A stretch of DNA of 64,000 nt, taken from NCBI GenBank assembly GCA_020996635.1, contig JAJJBE010000091.1:17359-81358 (forward strand), given 5' to 3'. This DNA is from Bathymodiolus brooksi methanotrophic gill symbiont (GTDB lineage Bacteria > Pseudomonadota > Gammaproteobacteria > Methylococcales > Methylomonadaceae). Under the pieces are notes generated by a model. That model ran no database searches, had not been told where the DNA came from, and was given only the letters and a program-made list of their open reading frames with translations. Below are positions 1 to 8,400 of the stretch, one piece after another (the stretch's first letter is position 1; each line of letters starts with the position of its first letter). A program made the translations under genes and the position numbers.

Positions 1-849
1 TTCTGCTGCCATGCGCACTTCAATATTGCCGTTTAATTTTGCAGCATCAAAAGCGTGCAAAGGCTGCCCCATTTCTAATAAAACATAATTAGTAATATCA
101 ACAACTGCGCCTAGACTTTTTACGCCTGAACGACGTAAACGCTCTTGCATCCATAATGGCGTTTCTGATTGCGCATTCACACCTTTAATTAATCGTCCTA
201 AATAACGCGGACAAGCTTCTGGCGAACTGACTTTAACAACCAAACTTTCTTGGTGATCAACAGGAGTTGTTGCAACCTCTAGTACTGAAAAAGGTAGTTG
301 ATTTAATAACGCAACTTCTCTTGCAACCCCTTCTATACTTAAGCAGTCAGCTCTATTAGGTGTTAAATCCACTTCAATTAGTTGATCATTTAAAGCTAAA
401 TAATCGCGTATATCTGCTCCTACTGGCGCATCTTCAGCTAGCTCCATTAAGCCATCAGCATCTGCTGCTAAGCCTAATTCTTTTTCAGAGCAAAGCATTC
501 CATAAGAAGCTTCACCGCGTAATTTAGATTTTTTAATCTTAAAATCACCCGGTAAAATTGCACCGATTAAAGCAGCAGGGATTTTTAAACCCTCGCGTAC
601 ATTACTTGCACCACACACAATTTGTAGGGGCTCATCTTGCCCCACTTCTACGGTACAAACTCTAAGTTTGTCTGCATCAGGGTGCGCAATAACCTTACTA
701 ATTTGTCCAACAACGACGCCAGAAAAATCGGCTGCCGCGGGTAGTACTGAATCAACTTCTAACCCAGCCATTGTTAATTGCTCAACTAAGGCATTAGTAT
801 CAATATTGGGGTTAACTAATTCTCTTAACCATGCTTCACTAAATTGCAT
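1..849 (-). CDS. pheT: Phenylalanyl-tRNA synthetase beta subunit, N-terminal part (runs off left edge)
   Basis: PheT pairs with PheS in the alpha2-beta2 enzyme that charges tRNA-Phe. Only the first 283 residues lie in the window. The start MQFSEAWLRELVNP is typical. The tRNA-binding (EMAP-like) domain is at about residues 40-150, and the B3/B4 region begins near 210 with RYLGRLIKGV and VDITNYVLLEMGQPLHAFD. The ATG at 847-849 lies 14 bases after the pheS stop, as in other pheST operons. No frameshift is seen in the visible part. Identification is firm; the C-terminal B5 and anticodon-binding-like domains lie outside the window. Confidence 0.95.
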   Translation of the reverse strand, partial: MQFSEAWLRELVNPNIDTNALVEQLTMAGLEVDSVLPAAADFSGVVVGQISKVIAHPDADKLRVCTVEVGQDEPLQIVCGASNVREGLKIPAALIGAILPGDFKIKKSKLRGEASYGMLCSEKELGLAADADGLMELAEDAPVGADIRDYLALNDQLIEVDLTPNRADCLSIEGVAREVALLNQLPFSVLEVATTPVDHQESLVVKVSSPEACPRYLGRLIKGVNAQSETPLWMQERLRRSGVKSLGAVVDITNYVLLEMGQPLHAFDAAKLNGNIEVRMAAE

Positions 850-863
850 TTTCTAATCTTCCT

Positions 864-1895
<1,032 letters not shown>

Positions 1896-1924
1896 TTATT
1901 TTGATGTGAAAAAGATAAAAAGAC

Positions 1925-1959
1925 ACGGAAAAAAAGGGCTTTTCAGCCCTTTTTTCCGT
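1925..1959 (-). terminator. Hairpin between rplT and pheS (terminator or attenuator)
   Basis: On the minus strand a GGGCT/AGCCC core is extended by an A-tract on one side and a T-tract on the other (6 to 7 bases each), closed by a 4-base loop. This is a strong intrinsic-terminator shape with one bulged base. It sits 20 to 50 bases after the rplT stop and about 40 bases before the pheS start, where enterobacteria have the pheST attenuator. I found no Phe-rich leader peptide beside it. Confidence 0.75.
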
Positions 1960-1981
1960 TCTTCTCAGCAAAGGGTCTTAC

Positions 1982-2347
1982 CTAGGAGTCTGAACTTCTG
2001 TTTGCTTTAGCAATCTCAGCGATTGCAGCAAATGCTTCCATATCGCGTACTGCAAGATCAGCTAATACTTTACGATCAATAATCACGTTAGCTTTTGTTA
2101 AGCCATTGATTAAACGACTGTATGAAATATCGCATAAACGCGCTGCCGCATTAATACGAACAATCCATAAAGCACGGAAAGTACGTTTTTTAACTTTACG
2201 ATCACGGTATGCGTATTGACCCGCTTTGATAACCGCTTGTTTAGCAACGTGATAAACGCGACTACGTGCTCCGTAGTAACCTTTCGCTTGCTTTAAAACT
2301 TTTTTATGTCTTGCGCGGGCTGTTACACCACGTTTTACTCTAGCCAT
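1982..2347 (-). CDS. rplT: 50S ribosomal protein L20
   Basis: L20 is an early 23S rRNA-binding protein needed for 50S assembly and represses its own operon in E. coli. The 121-aa protein has the long basic N-terminal helix ([19 protein letters not shown]) and the conserved [14 protein letters not shown] and SRLINGL segments. It lies 15 bases after rpmI, the universal rpmI-rplT pair, and is followed by a hairpin before pheS. Confidence 0.98.
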   Translation of the reverse strand: MARVKRGVTARARHKKVLKQAKGYYGARSRVYHVAKQAVIKAGQYAYRDRKVKKRTFRALWIVRINAAARLCDISYSRLINGLTKANVIIDRKVLADLAVRDMEAFAAIAEIAKANRSSDS

Positions 2348-2362
2348 TTTCTTTTCCTAAAA

Positions 2363-2560
2363 TTAACTGTAAGGCAGTAGTCGTGCAGTCATACGCACAT
2401 CATTTGCATGAATAGTTGCAGCTTTACGCAACTGTCTTTTTCTCTTAGTCGATTTTTTAGTCAGAATATGACTGCGATGAGATTGTCCACATTTGAAATG
2501 GCCACTAGCTGTACGCGTAAAGCGTTTTGCAGCACCACTATGGGTTTTCATTTTTGGCAT
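2363..2560 (-). CDS. rpmI: 50S ribosomal protein L35
   Basis: L35 is a small basic 50S protein. The 65-aa product matches the family from end to end ([14 protein letters not shown], then [16 protein letters not shown]). It is separated from infC by 162 bases, the segment where L20-mediated repression acts in E. coli. A purine-rich ribosome-binding site (GGAG) lies just upstream of the ATG. Confidence 0.97.
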   Translation of the reverse strand: MPKMKTHSGAAKRFTRTASGHFKCGQSHRSHILTKKSTKRKRQLRKAATIHANDVRMTARLLPYS

Positions 2561-2722
2561 TTATTTTCTCCAATAAAATAATAAATAACACATCCTTGAT
2601 ATAAAACTCGGTAAGGCAAAATGCACTGGCCCGGCCGAATTAAAATAATCGATGATTCCTATCACCGCTAGAACTTACTAATTTAAAAACCAGCAAGAGA
2701 AACACAACTCTTGAAAGAATTG
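2561..2722 (-). promoter_or_regulatory. infC-rpmI intergenic leader, candidate L20 control region
   Basis: This 162-base untranslated segment lies between infC and rpmI inside an otherwise tight operon. In E. coli the equivalent region folds into the L20 operator. Here I can see the position and length, plus a GC-rich patch (GGCCGGGCC-like, about 2628-2640) in AT-rich surroundings, but I could not establish the pseudoknot by eye. The function is inferred from context. Confidence 0.35.
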
Positions 2723-3247
2723 CTATCTTTTCTTTTTAGGCCCTAAGACCATAACCATTTGACGGCCTTCCATTTTTGGAAACTGTTCTACCGCTGCAAT
2801 TTCAGCTAAATCTGCTTCAACTCGTTTCAGTAAATTCATACCAATTTCTCTATGTGCCATTTCACGTCCGCGAAAACGCACGGTAATTTTGGTTTTATTA
2901 CCTTCTTCAAGAAATTTGGTTAAATTACGTAATTTAACATTGTAATCACCAATATCAGTTCCAGGACGGAATTTGATTTCTTTGACTTGAATTTGCTTTT
3001 GTTTTTTCTTCGCCATGGCCATTTTTTTATTCTGATCGAATAAAAACTTGCCGTAGTCCATAATCTTACAAACAGGAGGATCCGCATTTGGTGAAACTTC
3101 TACCAAATCCATATTAGCATTACCAGCCAGCTGTTTTGCTTCGCCGAGTGACATGACGCCACCCTGCCCTTCAGGCAAGCCTGATACTCTTACACGGCGC
3201 GCTGTAATAGCATCATTTAATCGTGTTGCATCTTTTTTAGAAGCGAT
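2723..3247 (-). CDS. infC: Translation initiation factor IF-3, starting at a rare AUC codon
   Basis: IF-3 binds the 30S subunit, blocks premature 50S joining and rejects non-standard start codons. The frame contains [47 protein letters not shown] and a C-terminal VLGPKKKR. The first ATG/GTG/TTG in frame would remove the conserved N-terminal segment containing [15 protein letters not shown], so the start must lie upstream. An in-frame TAA, then GGAGG (3256-3260), then an 8-base spacer lead to ATC at 3245-3247. This gives 174 aa, close to the usual 175 to 180. IF-3 autoregulation through an AUU-type codon is known from E. coli. The gene lies 22 bases after thrS. Confidence 0.95.
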   Translation of the reverse strand: MASKKDATRLNDAITARRVRVSGLPEGQGGVMSLGEAKQLAGNANMDLVEVSPNADPPVCKIMDYGKFLFDQNKKMAMAKKKQKQIQVKEIKFRPGTDIGDYNVKLRNLTKFLEEGNKTKITVRFRGREMAHREIGMNLLKRVEADLAEIAAVEQFPKMEGRQMVMVLGPKKKR

Positions 3248-3269
3248 ATCCTGTTCCTCCAGTTATTTA

Positions 3270-5177
3270 TTACTTTCTTTGTTTGATTTCATCTTGCAAT
3301 CGAAGTGTTAAGTCATCGATTGAGAAGCTACCCAAATCATCCCCTTTTTGCGATCTAACAGTGACAGTTTTTTCTTCTAGTTCTTTGTCACCAATAATCA
3401 ACAGATAAGGAACTCTTTGCATAGAGTGTTCTCGGATTTTAAAGCCTATTTTCTCATTTCTCAAGTCTATTTTAACTCTAAGGCCTTGTTTTTCTAATTT
3501 TGCATAGACTTCTTGTGCATATCCATCATGGCGGCTAGCAATATTAATAATCACTGCTTGCTCTGGCGAAAGCCATAAAGGCATTGTTCCTGCATGCTGC
3601 TCAATCAATATACCAATAAAGCGCTCTAGTGACCCTAAAATAGCTCTATGTAACATAACCGGCGCTTGCTTAGAGCCATCTTCTGCAATATAAGTTGCAT
3701 CCAGACGACCCGGCATAGAAAAATCAACCTGAATCGTGCCGCACTGCCAAACACGATCTAAACAATCTTTTAGTGAAAATTCAATTTTAGGGCCATAAAA
3801 TGCACCTTCGCCTGGCTGTAATTCCCAGTCTAATCCTTTATTATTTAAAGCTAATTCTAAAGCATTTTCTGCCTTATCCCAAACTTCATCTGCGCCTACA
3901 CGTTTTTCTGGTCGCGTAGAAAGCTTAATGAGTACTTCAGTAAAGCCAAAGTTGTTATAAACATCAAAGAGTAAATCAATAAAGGTTGAAACTTCGTCTT
4001 GAATCTGTTCTTCAGTACAGAAAATATGTGCATCATCTTGTACAAAATTTCTCACTCGCATTAAACCATGCAAAGTGCCTGAGGGTTCGTTACGGTGACA
4101 AGATCCAAATTCTGCCATACGTAAGGGTAAATCTTTGTATGATTTTAAACCTTGGTTGTAAATTTGCACATGACACGGGCAGTTCATCGGCTTAATCGCA
4201 AAGTCACGATGATCGGAATGCGTGGTAAAAATCATGTCACCAAATTTATCCCAATGCCCTGACTTTTCCCATAAACTACGGTCAACAACTTGCGGTGTTC
4301 TAACCTCACCATAGCCACTTACACGCAATTTCTCACGGATATACTGCTCAATTTGTTGATAAATTGTCCAGCCTTTCTCATGCCAAAACACCATACCTGG
4401 TGCTTCTTCTTGGGTATGAAAAAAGTTTAAAGCCTTTCCTAGTTTACGGTGATCCCTTTTTTCTGCTTCTTCTAATCGGTGTAAATAATCTGCTAAATCC
4501 TGCTTATCATTCCATGCTGTACCATAAATGCGCTGTAGCATTTCATTATCTGAATTACCACGCCAGTAAGCACCCGCAATCTTCATTAGTTTGAATGCTT
4601 TTATTTTACTGGTGCTTGGTACATGAGGTCCACGACATAAATCAGTAAAATCACCTTGGGTATACAATGATAAATCTTGATCCGATGGAATAGACTCTAT
4701 AATTTCTGCTTTATAAGACTCACCTAAATCACGAAAGAAAGTGACGGCTTCATCACGTGTTACCACTGAACGAGTAATCACAAGATTCGCTTTAACTAAG
4801 CGCTGCATTTCTTTTTCAATCTTCTTTAAGTCTGCAGGGATAAAAGGACGTTCGTAAGAAAAATCATAATAGAAACCATTATCAATCACTGGCCCTATTG
4901 TTACCTGCGCCTCAGGAAAAACGTGCTTAACCGCTTGCGCCAATAAATGCGCTGCTGAGTGACGAATAACTTCCAAGCCTTCCTCATCTTTTGCGGTAAT
5001 AATCTGCAAGTCACTATCTTCTGTAATAATAGTACTTGCATCAACCAACTCATTATTAACCTTTCCAGCTAACGTTGCCTTTGCCAAACCTGAGCCTATC
5101 GACTTAGCTACTTCCATTACGGTTACGGCATCATCAAATTCACGTTTGAAGCCATCTGGCAAGGTAATTACAGGCAT
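3270..5177 (-). CDS. thrS: Threonyl-tRNA synthetase
   Basis: ThrRS charges tRNA-Thr and hydrolyses mis-charged Ser-tRNA-Thr. The 635-aa protein shows the N-terminal TGS domain ([14 protein letters not shown]), the editing domain with [11 protein letters not shown] and CRGPHV, the zinc/catalytic segment [10 protein letters not shown], and a class II motif 3 region before the C-terminal anticodon-binding domain. I placed the start at ATG 5175-5177 because it matches homologues. An in-frame GTG 66 bases upstream would translate straight through the leader hairpin. It heads the thrS-infC-rpmI-rplT-pheST operon. Confidence 0.97.
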   Translation of the reverse strand: MPVITLPDGFKREFDDAVTVMEVAKSIGSGLAKATLAGKVNNELVDASTIITEDSDLQIITAKDEEGLEVIRHSAAHLLAQAVKHVFPEAQVTIGPVIDNGFYYDFSYERPFIPADLKKIEKEMQRLVKANLVITRSVVTRDEAVTFFRDLGESYKAEIIESIPSDQDLSLYTQGDFTDLCRGPHVPSTSKIKAFKLMKIAGAYWRGNSDNEMLQRIYGTAWNDKQDLADYLHRLEEAEKRDHRKLGKALNFFHTQEEAPGMVFWHEKGWTIYQQIEQYIREKLRVSGYGEVRTPQVVDRSLWEKSGHWDKFGDMIFTTHSDHRDFAIKPMNCPCHVQIYNQGLKSYKDLPLRMAEFGSCHRNEPSGTLHGLMRVRNFVQDDAHIFCTEEQIQDEVSTFIDLLFDVYNNFGFTEVLIKLSTRPEKRVGADEVWDKAENALELALNNKGLDWELQPGEGAFYGPKIEFSLKDCLDRVWQCGTIQVDFSMPGRLDATYIAEDGSKQAPVMLHRAILGSLERFIGILIEQHAGTMPLWLSPEQAVIINIASRHDGYAQEVYAKLEKQGLRVKIDLRNEKIGFKIREHSMQRVPYLLIIGDKELEEKTVTVRSQKGDDLGSFSIDDLTLRLQDEIKQRK

Positions 5178-5199
5178 ATTTTTCTCTAGAGTTAAAAAT

Positions 5200-5231
5200 A
5201 AAAAAGCATTGCGTAATAACAATGCTTTTTT
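5200..5231 (-). terminator. Terminator-like hairpin in the thrS leader
   Basis: Perfect 12-base arms (5200-5211 and 5220-5231, core GCATTG/CAATGC) enclose an 8-base loop. On the minus strand the hairpin is followed by a T-rich tract. It lies between the predicted thrS promoter (5268-5297) and the thrS ATG, so it cannot serve a convergent gene; sspA diverges. A premature terminator (attenuator) or a structured translational operator are the two readings. Confidence 0.7.
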
Positions 5232-5267
5232 GTCCGCTTCCACCCCTGAAAGCTTTCGATTTGTACA

Positions 5268-5297
5268 ATTATACTCAATTATTTATCTGTTTGTAAA
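5268..5297 (-). promoter_or_regulatory. Predicted sigma-70 promoter of thrS
   Basis: On the minus strand TTTACA (5292-5297) and a consensus TATAAT (5268-5273) are separated by 18 bases. The predicted transcript starts near 5261, about 85 bases before the thrS ATG, and includes the leader hairpin. The -35 box sits inside a perfect palindrome (5285-5302). Confidence 0.6.
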
Positions 5298-5302
5298 CAG
5301 AT
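5285..5302. promoter_or_regulatory. Operator-like perfect palindrome over the thrS -35 box
   Basis: Two 8-base arms, ATCTGTTT and AAACAGAT, flank a 2-base centre. This perfect inverted repeat covers the predicted -35 element of thrS and lies in the short thrS/sspA divergent region. The symmetry fits a dimeric regulator site, but no known operator is recognised. Confidence 0.4.
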
Positions 5303-5360
5303 ACTTAGGCAAACACTAAAACGCATACTTCAAGCCGACCATGAAGCCACTATAGATAGC

Positions 5361-5390
5361 TCACGATAAGCCCTTTATATATGGTACAAT
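5361..5390 (+). promoter_or_regulatory. Predicted promoter of sspAB
   Basis: TACAAT (5385-5390) is preceded by TGG, an extended -10 arrangement. The -35 match about 18 bases upstream is poor. Transcription would start near 5397, some 30 bases before the sspA GTG. Confidence 0.4.
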
Positions 5391-5426
5391 GCGCGATTTT
5401 ACCAATCACTTTTGGAGTTACAATTC

Positions 5427-6056
5427 GTGGTAACAGCTAACACACGCCGTTCGGTTATGACATTATTTTCTTCGCCTACTTGCGCAATGAGTCACTGTGC
5501 AAGACTTGCTCTCTTTGAAAAAGGCGTCACTGCTGAAATTGAATATATCGACCCTAACGATCCTCCTGAAAGTTTATTAGAACTGAATCCAAATGGTACT
5601 TTGCCTACCTTAGTGGAGCGCGACTTAGTCTTATATGATTCCCGCATCATTATGGAATATTTGGACGAACGCTTCCCTCATCCTCCACTACATCAGATGG
5701 ATCCTGTTTCACGTGCACATGCCCGTATGATCATAAAACGTATTGATCAAGATTGGTATCACCTACTAGATGAAATTTTAAATTCAGGTGAGAAAAAGTC
5801 TGCCCGCGCAAAAAAGATGCTAAGAGAAAACTTAATTGCTGCCGTGCCTTTATTTGAAGCCCATGATTATTTCATGAGTGATGATTTTTCTTTGATAGAC
5901 TGCGCTTTAGCTCCACTTTTATGGCGCCTACCTAGCTTAGGTATCGACTTATCAGAGAGTGCACCCGTTATTGTGAGTTATGCACAGCGCCTATTTAAAC
6001 GTGAAACTTTCCTTGAAAGCTTAAACGAAGAAGAAAAAGAGATGGAAAAGAAATGA
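5427..6056 (+). CDS. sspA: Stringent starvation protein A (GST-fold RNA polymerase-associated protein)
   Basis: SspA binds RNA polymerase and acts in stringent and acid-stress responses. The 209-aa product has the thioredoxin-like N-terminal domain (RRSVMTLFSSPTC, LNPNGTLPTLVERD), the hallmark SRIIMEYLDERFPHPPL, and an all-helical C-terminal domain with DCALAPLLWRLP. The start is GTG at 5427 because GGAG (5414-5417) sits 9 bases upstream; the nearby in-frame TTG overlaps that ribosome-binding site. Two cysteines occur in SPTCAMSHCAR, where E. coli SspA has none. It overlaps sspB by 4 bases (ATGA). Confidence 0.95.
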   Translation: MVTANTRRSVMTLFSSPTCAMSHCARLALFEKGVTAEIEYIDPNDPPESLLELNPNGTLPTLVERDLVLYDSRIIMEYLDERFPHPPLHQMDPVSRAHARMIIKRIDQDWYHLLDEILNSGEKKSARAKKMLRENLIAAVPLFEAHDYFMSDDFSLIDCALAPLLWRLPSLGIDLSESAPVIVSYAQRLFKRETFLESLNEEEKEMEKK

Positions 6057-6430
6057 CAGCTCTAAAGCCTTATCTTATCCGTTCAATTTACCAATGGATC
6101 ATTGATAATAGCTTAACACCTCATTTGCTTGTTGATGCCACTCATTCAGAGGCAATTGTCCCTGTTGAGCATATTAATGATGGCCAAATTGTTTTAAACG
6201 TTCGCCCCGCTGCTATTCAAGGCTTAGACCTAGGCAATACTAACATCGAATTTAGCGCTCGTTTTAACGGACAACCAACTCATATTTTTGTCCCTATCGA
6301 CTCCGTCCTTGCCATTTATGCCCAAGAAAATGGCCGAGGCATGGTATTTGACCCTGACGAAGAGAATGATGACACTCCGCCAGAGCCAAGCCCGCCACCC
6401 AAGAAATCTCATTTGCGCATCGTAAAATAA
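6053..6430 (+). CDS. sspB: ClpXP protease specificity-enhancing factor SspB
   Basis: SspB is an adaptor that tethers ssrA-tagged substrates to ClpX. The 125-aa protein has the compact substrate-binding fold (PYLIRSIYQWIIDN, HLLVDATH, VLNVRPAAIQGLDLGN, ARFNGQPTHIFVPI). A flexible acidic and proline-rich linker leads to the short basic ClpX-docking tail (KKSHLRIVK). It is translationally coupled to sspA and ends before a bidirectional terminator. Confidence 0.95.
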   Translation: MTALKPYLIRSIYQWIIDNSLTPHLLVDATHSEAIVPVEHINDGQIVLNVRPAAIQGLDLGNTNIEFSARFNGQPTHIFVPIDSVLAIYAQENGRGMVFDPDEENDDTPPEPSPPPKKSHLRIVK

Positions 6431-6438
6431 GCAGGCAT

Positions 6439-6477
6439 AAAAAAAGCCCAAATTCATCATGAATTTGGGCTTTTTTA
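6439..6477. terminator. Bidirectional terminator between sspB and sodB
   Basis: A hairpin of about 17 base pairs (core AGCCCAAATTCA/TGAATTTGGGCT) has an A-tract on the left and a T-tract on the right, so it can stop transcription from both sides. It sits 10 bases after sspB and about 45 bases after the end of sodB, which converges on it. Confidence 0.9.
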
Positions 6478-6522
6478 TTGATTACTGCTTGATTTTTATA
6501 TCATAAGAACCAAGGTCAGAAT

Positions 6523-7104
6523 TTAAGCTGCAAAGTTCTTCGCTGCAAATTCCCAGTTAACTAAAGCCCAAAAAGCTTCTAGATATTTAGGACGTGCATT
6601 ACGGTAATCAATATAATAAGCATGCTCCCAAACATCACAAGTTAATAACGGAGTTTGACCTTCAGTTAACGGGCATCCTGCATTACTAGAGCTCACTAGC
6701 TCAAGACTACCATCAGCATTTTTAACTAACCACGCCCAACCAGAACCAAATGTAGTCACTGCACATTTTGTAAATGCTTCTTTAAACTCTGCAAATGAAC
6801 CAAATTTAGCATTAATTGCAGCAGCTAATTCACCTTCTGCTTCACCACCACCATTTGGCGAAAGACTATTCCAGTAAAAAGTATGATTCCATACTTGCGC
6901 GGCATTATTAAAAACACCACCTGAAGCTTTCATTACCAATTCTTCAACGCTTAAACCTTCTAAGTCAGTTCCTGGAACTAAATTATTTAAGTTAGTTACA
7001 TAGGTTTGATGATGCTTTCCATGATGAAATCCTAAAGTCTCTTCAGAAATATGTGGAGCTAATGCATCTTGTGCATAAGGTAGTGCCGGTAATTCGTAAG
7101 CCAT
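6523..7104 (-). CDS. sodB: Superoxide dismutase, iron type
   Basis: The enzyme dismutates superoxide to hydrogen peroxide and oxygen in the cytoplasm. The 193-aa protein begins [20 protein letters not shown]. It carries the metal ligands in [22 protein letters not shown] and the signature [19 protein letters not shown]. The glutamine in [11 protein letters not shown] is characteristic of the Fe form. The start was placed at ATG 7102-7104, preceded by AGGAGA; an upstream in-frame start would add 14 non-homologous residues. It is monocistronic and convergent with sspAB. Confidence 0.96.
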   Translation of the reverse strand: MAYELPALPYAQDALAPHISEETLGFHHGKHHQTYVTNLNNLVPGTDLEGLSVEELVMKASGGVFNNAAQVWNHTFYWNSLSPNGGGEAEGELAAAINAKFGSFAEFKEAFTKCAVTTFGSGWAWLVKNADGSLELVSSSNAGCPLTEGQTPLLTCDVWEHAYYIDYRNARPKYLEAFWALVNWEFAAKNFAA

Positions 7105-7591
7105 TCTAATTCTCCTAAATTTGTTGTTATCAAGCAAAAAACACACTGATTAACACTCTGTTATTTTGCCTATAGAAATAGTATAAATTATTAAACACTT
7201 AAAAACCAAGTATTTTAGTAAAGAATTATACGCACTCATACTTCGCACGATCACGACTACGGTTTTCTATCAGTCGCTTATACCCATTACACTTGAAGAT
7301 GCAGGATTTACACTGCGTCATCCCCGAAGTCTTTTATCGGGGATCCAGTGATACCGCTAGGCTCCTGATTAAAACCTCCGGAGTGACGGGTGGGAAAAAT
7401 TACTGCATCTTCAAGTAGCTTGGGTATATAGCCGATAGCTGTGTTGATAAAATAGTTGCGTAGCTAGCTATGCGCCTATTTCATCGTCTTGCTCTCGACT
7501 AAAATCAACTTGATATAAAATTCGCATCCGTAACCGCGCGAAGTATAGCTAAGTCTTAGATTTTATTGCGTTAACCACATTTACATCTTAT
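7105..7591. other. Gene-free region with nested inverted repeats
   Basis: No credible gene lies in these 487 bases between sodB and the TPR-like gene. Three nested structures fill it. An outer 12-base inverted repeat is at 7238-7249 and 7535-7546 (ATACTTCGCRCG, one mismatch). A 150-bp MITE-like element is at 7279-7428. A near-palindrome centred on TAGCTAGCTA spans 7446-7485 (15-base arms, about four mismatches). The first 100 bases probably hold the sodB promoter, but I could not pick it with confidence. Confidence 0.7.
7279..7428. repeat. MITE-like palindromic element, 150 bp
   Basis: Terminal inverted repeats of 26 bases (7279-7304 and 7403-7428) share TATACCCA and ACTTGAAGATGCAG with four central mismatches. 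Inside, a stem ending in CCCCGA/TCGGGG (about 7322-7342) and a CCTCCGGAG palindrome (7375-7383) give further structure. No reading frame is present, so it would depend on a transposase elsewhere. It occurs once in the window. It resembles dispersed intergenic palindromic repeats of gammaproteobacteria, but I cannot name the family. Confidence 0.7.
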
Positions 7592-8320
7592 TTATTTTTT
7601 GTAATCAACCTTATTTTTTTCTTTACGCGCTGTAACATCCGAATACGTAGTGCTTTCTTCTTTACCATTTGAATCAGTGCCTGTATCTTTACGTGTGACT
7701 TCTCTACGCGGTAGCGCTTTAGCCGACTCTATAAATTCAGAAAACCACGGTAATTTAATGACGTCCTGCATATCAGCATCACTTAAAATTTCAGCTTCAT
7801 CAGGCAAATTTCTGTAATCACGCGCCAACTCCAAAGACTCTTTACACGCATCAAAATTTTTATTTAATGCATGTAAACAGGCAAAATTATACGAAGCTAC
7901 ACCCTGCTGAATATTATCCGCAATACTAAATTTGTCCTTTGCTAAAGCATAAGTTGCTTTGCGTTCACTTTCAGCCTGTAATGGCGCCACTTCCATCAAA
8001 GCAACACCCCAATCCAGTGCAGCTGCTAAATAGTCACTTTTTGCAACCAAGCAAAATGAAAATTTTTTACCTGCTTCTTCATATAATGACTTAGCTTCCG
8101 AGCCTTCTTTTAATCGCGCCTGATACAATAAAGCAGACCCCCAATTATAAAGAGCGTCTTTAAAAGCTGAACTATCTGATTCCACTGCTTCATAGCCTAA
8201 CATAGCCTCAGATAACAGTTTATTTGCCTGAAAGGCATCAGTAGTTTCTCGCGCCGCTAACACTTTTTTATTTGCTGACTTTACTTTTGATTTACCAACA
8301 ATAGAACCCAATAACCCCAT
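7592..8320 (-). CDS. TPR-like repeat protein of unknown function
   Basis: This 242-aa protein has no signal peptide and is largely helical. Repeated segments of about 34 to 40 residues recur: AMLGYEAVESDSSAFKDALY, SLYEEAGKKFSFCLVAKSDY, YALAKDKFSIADNIQQGVAS and ACLHALNKNFDACKESLELA. They place alanines and aromatics as tetratricopeptide repeats do. The last 40 residues are charged and look disordered (RREVTRKDTGTDSNGKEEST). The ATG is preceded by AGGTG. It stands alone between the repeat-rich region and rapA. I do not recognise an orthologous group; a scaffold role is only a guess. Confidence 0.75.
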   Translation of the reverse strand: MGLLGSIVGKSKVKSANKKVLAARETTDAFQANKLLSEAMLGYEAVESDSSAFKDALYNWGSALLYQARLKEGSEAKSLYEEAGKKFSFCLVAKSDYLAAALDWGVALMEVAPLQAESERKATYALAKDKFSIADNIQQGVASYNFACLHALNKNFDACKESLELARDYRNLPDEAEILSDADMQDVIKLPWFSEFIESAKALPRREVTRKDTGTDSNGKEESTTYSDVTARKEKNKVDYKK

Positions 8321-8400
8321 GCCTACACCTTATTTTTATTTTAATTATGCACGTACATCTACTTAAAGCCTCAGCAAGTGCGACTCTCAAGTATTTGTAT

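Noticed and set aside
5178..5243. In-frame GTG start that would add 22 residues to ThrS
   Set aside because: The extension would be encoded by the leader hairpin, has no homology to ThrRS, and the ATG at 5177 matches the conserved MPVITLPDG start.
5228..5247. A GGGGTGGAAGCGG-like string in the thrS leader resembling the T-box antiterminator consensus AGGGTGGNACCGCG
   Set aside because: The leader is only about 85 bases, with no room for the specifier domain, and T-boxes are not expected in gammaproteobacteria.
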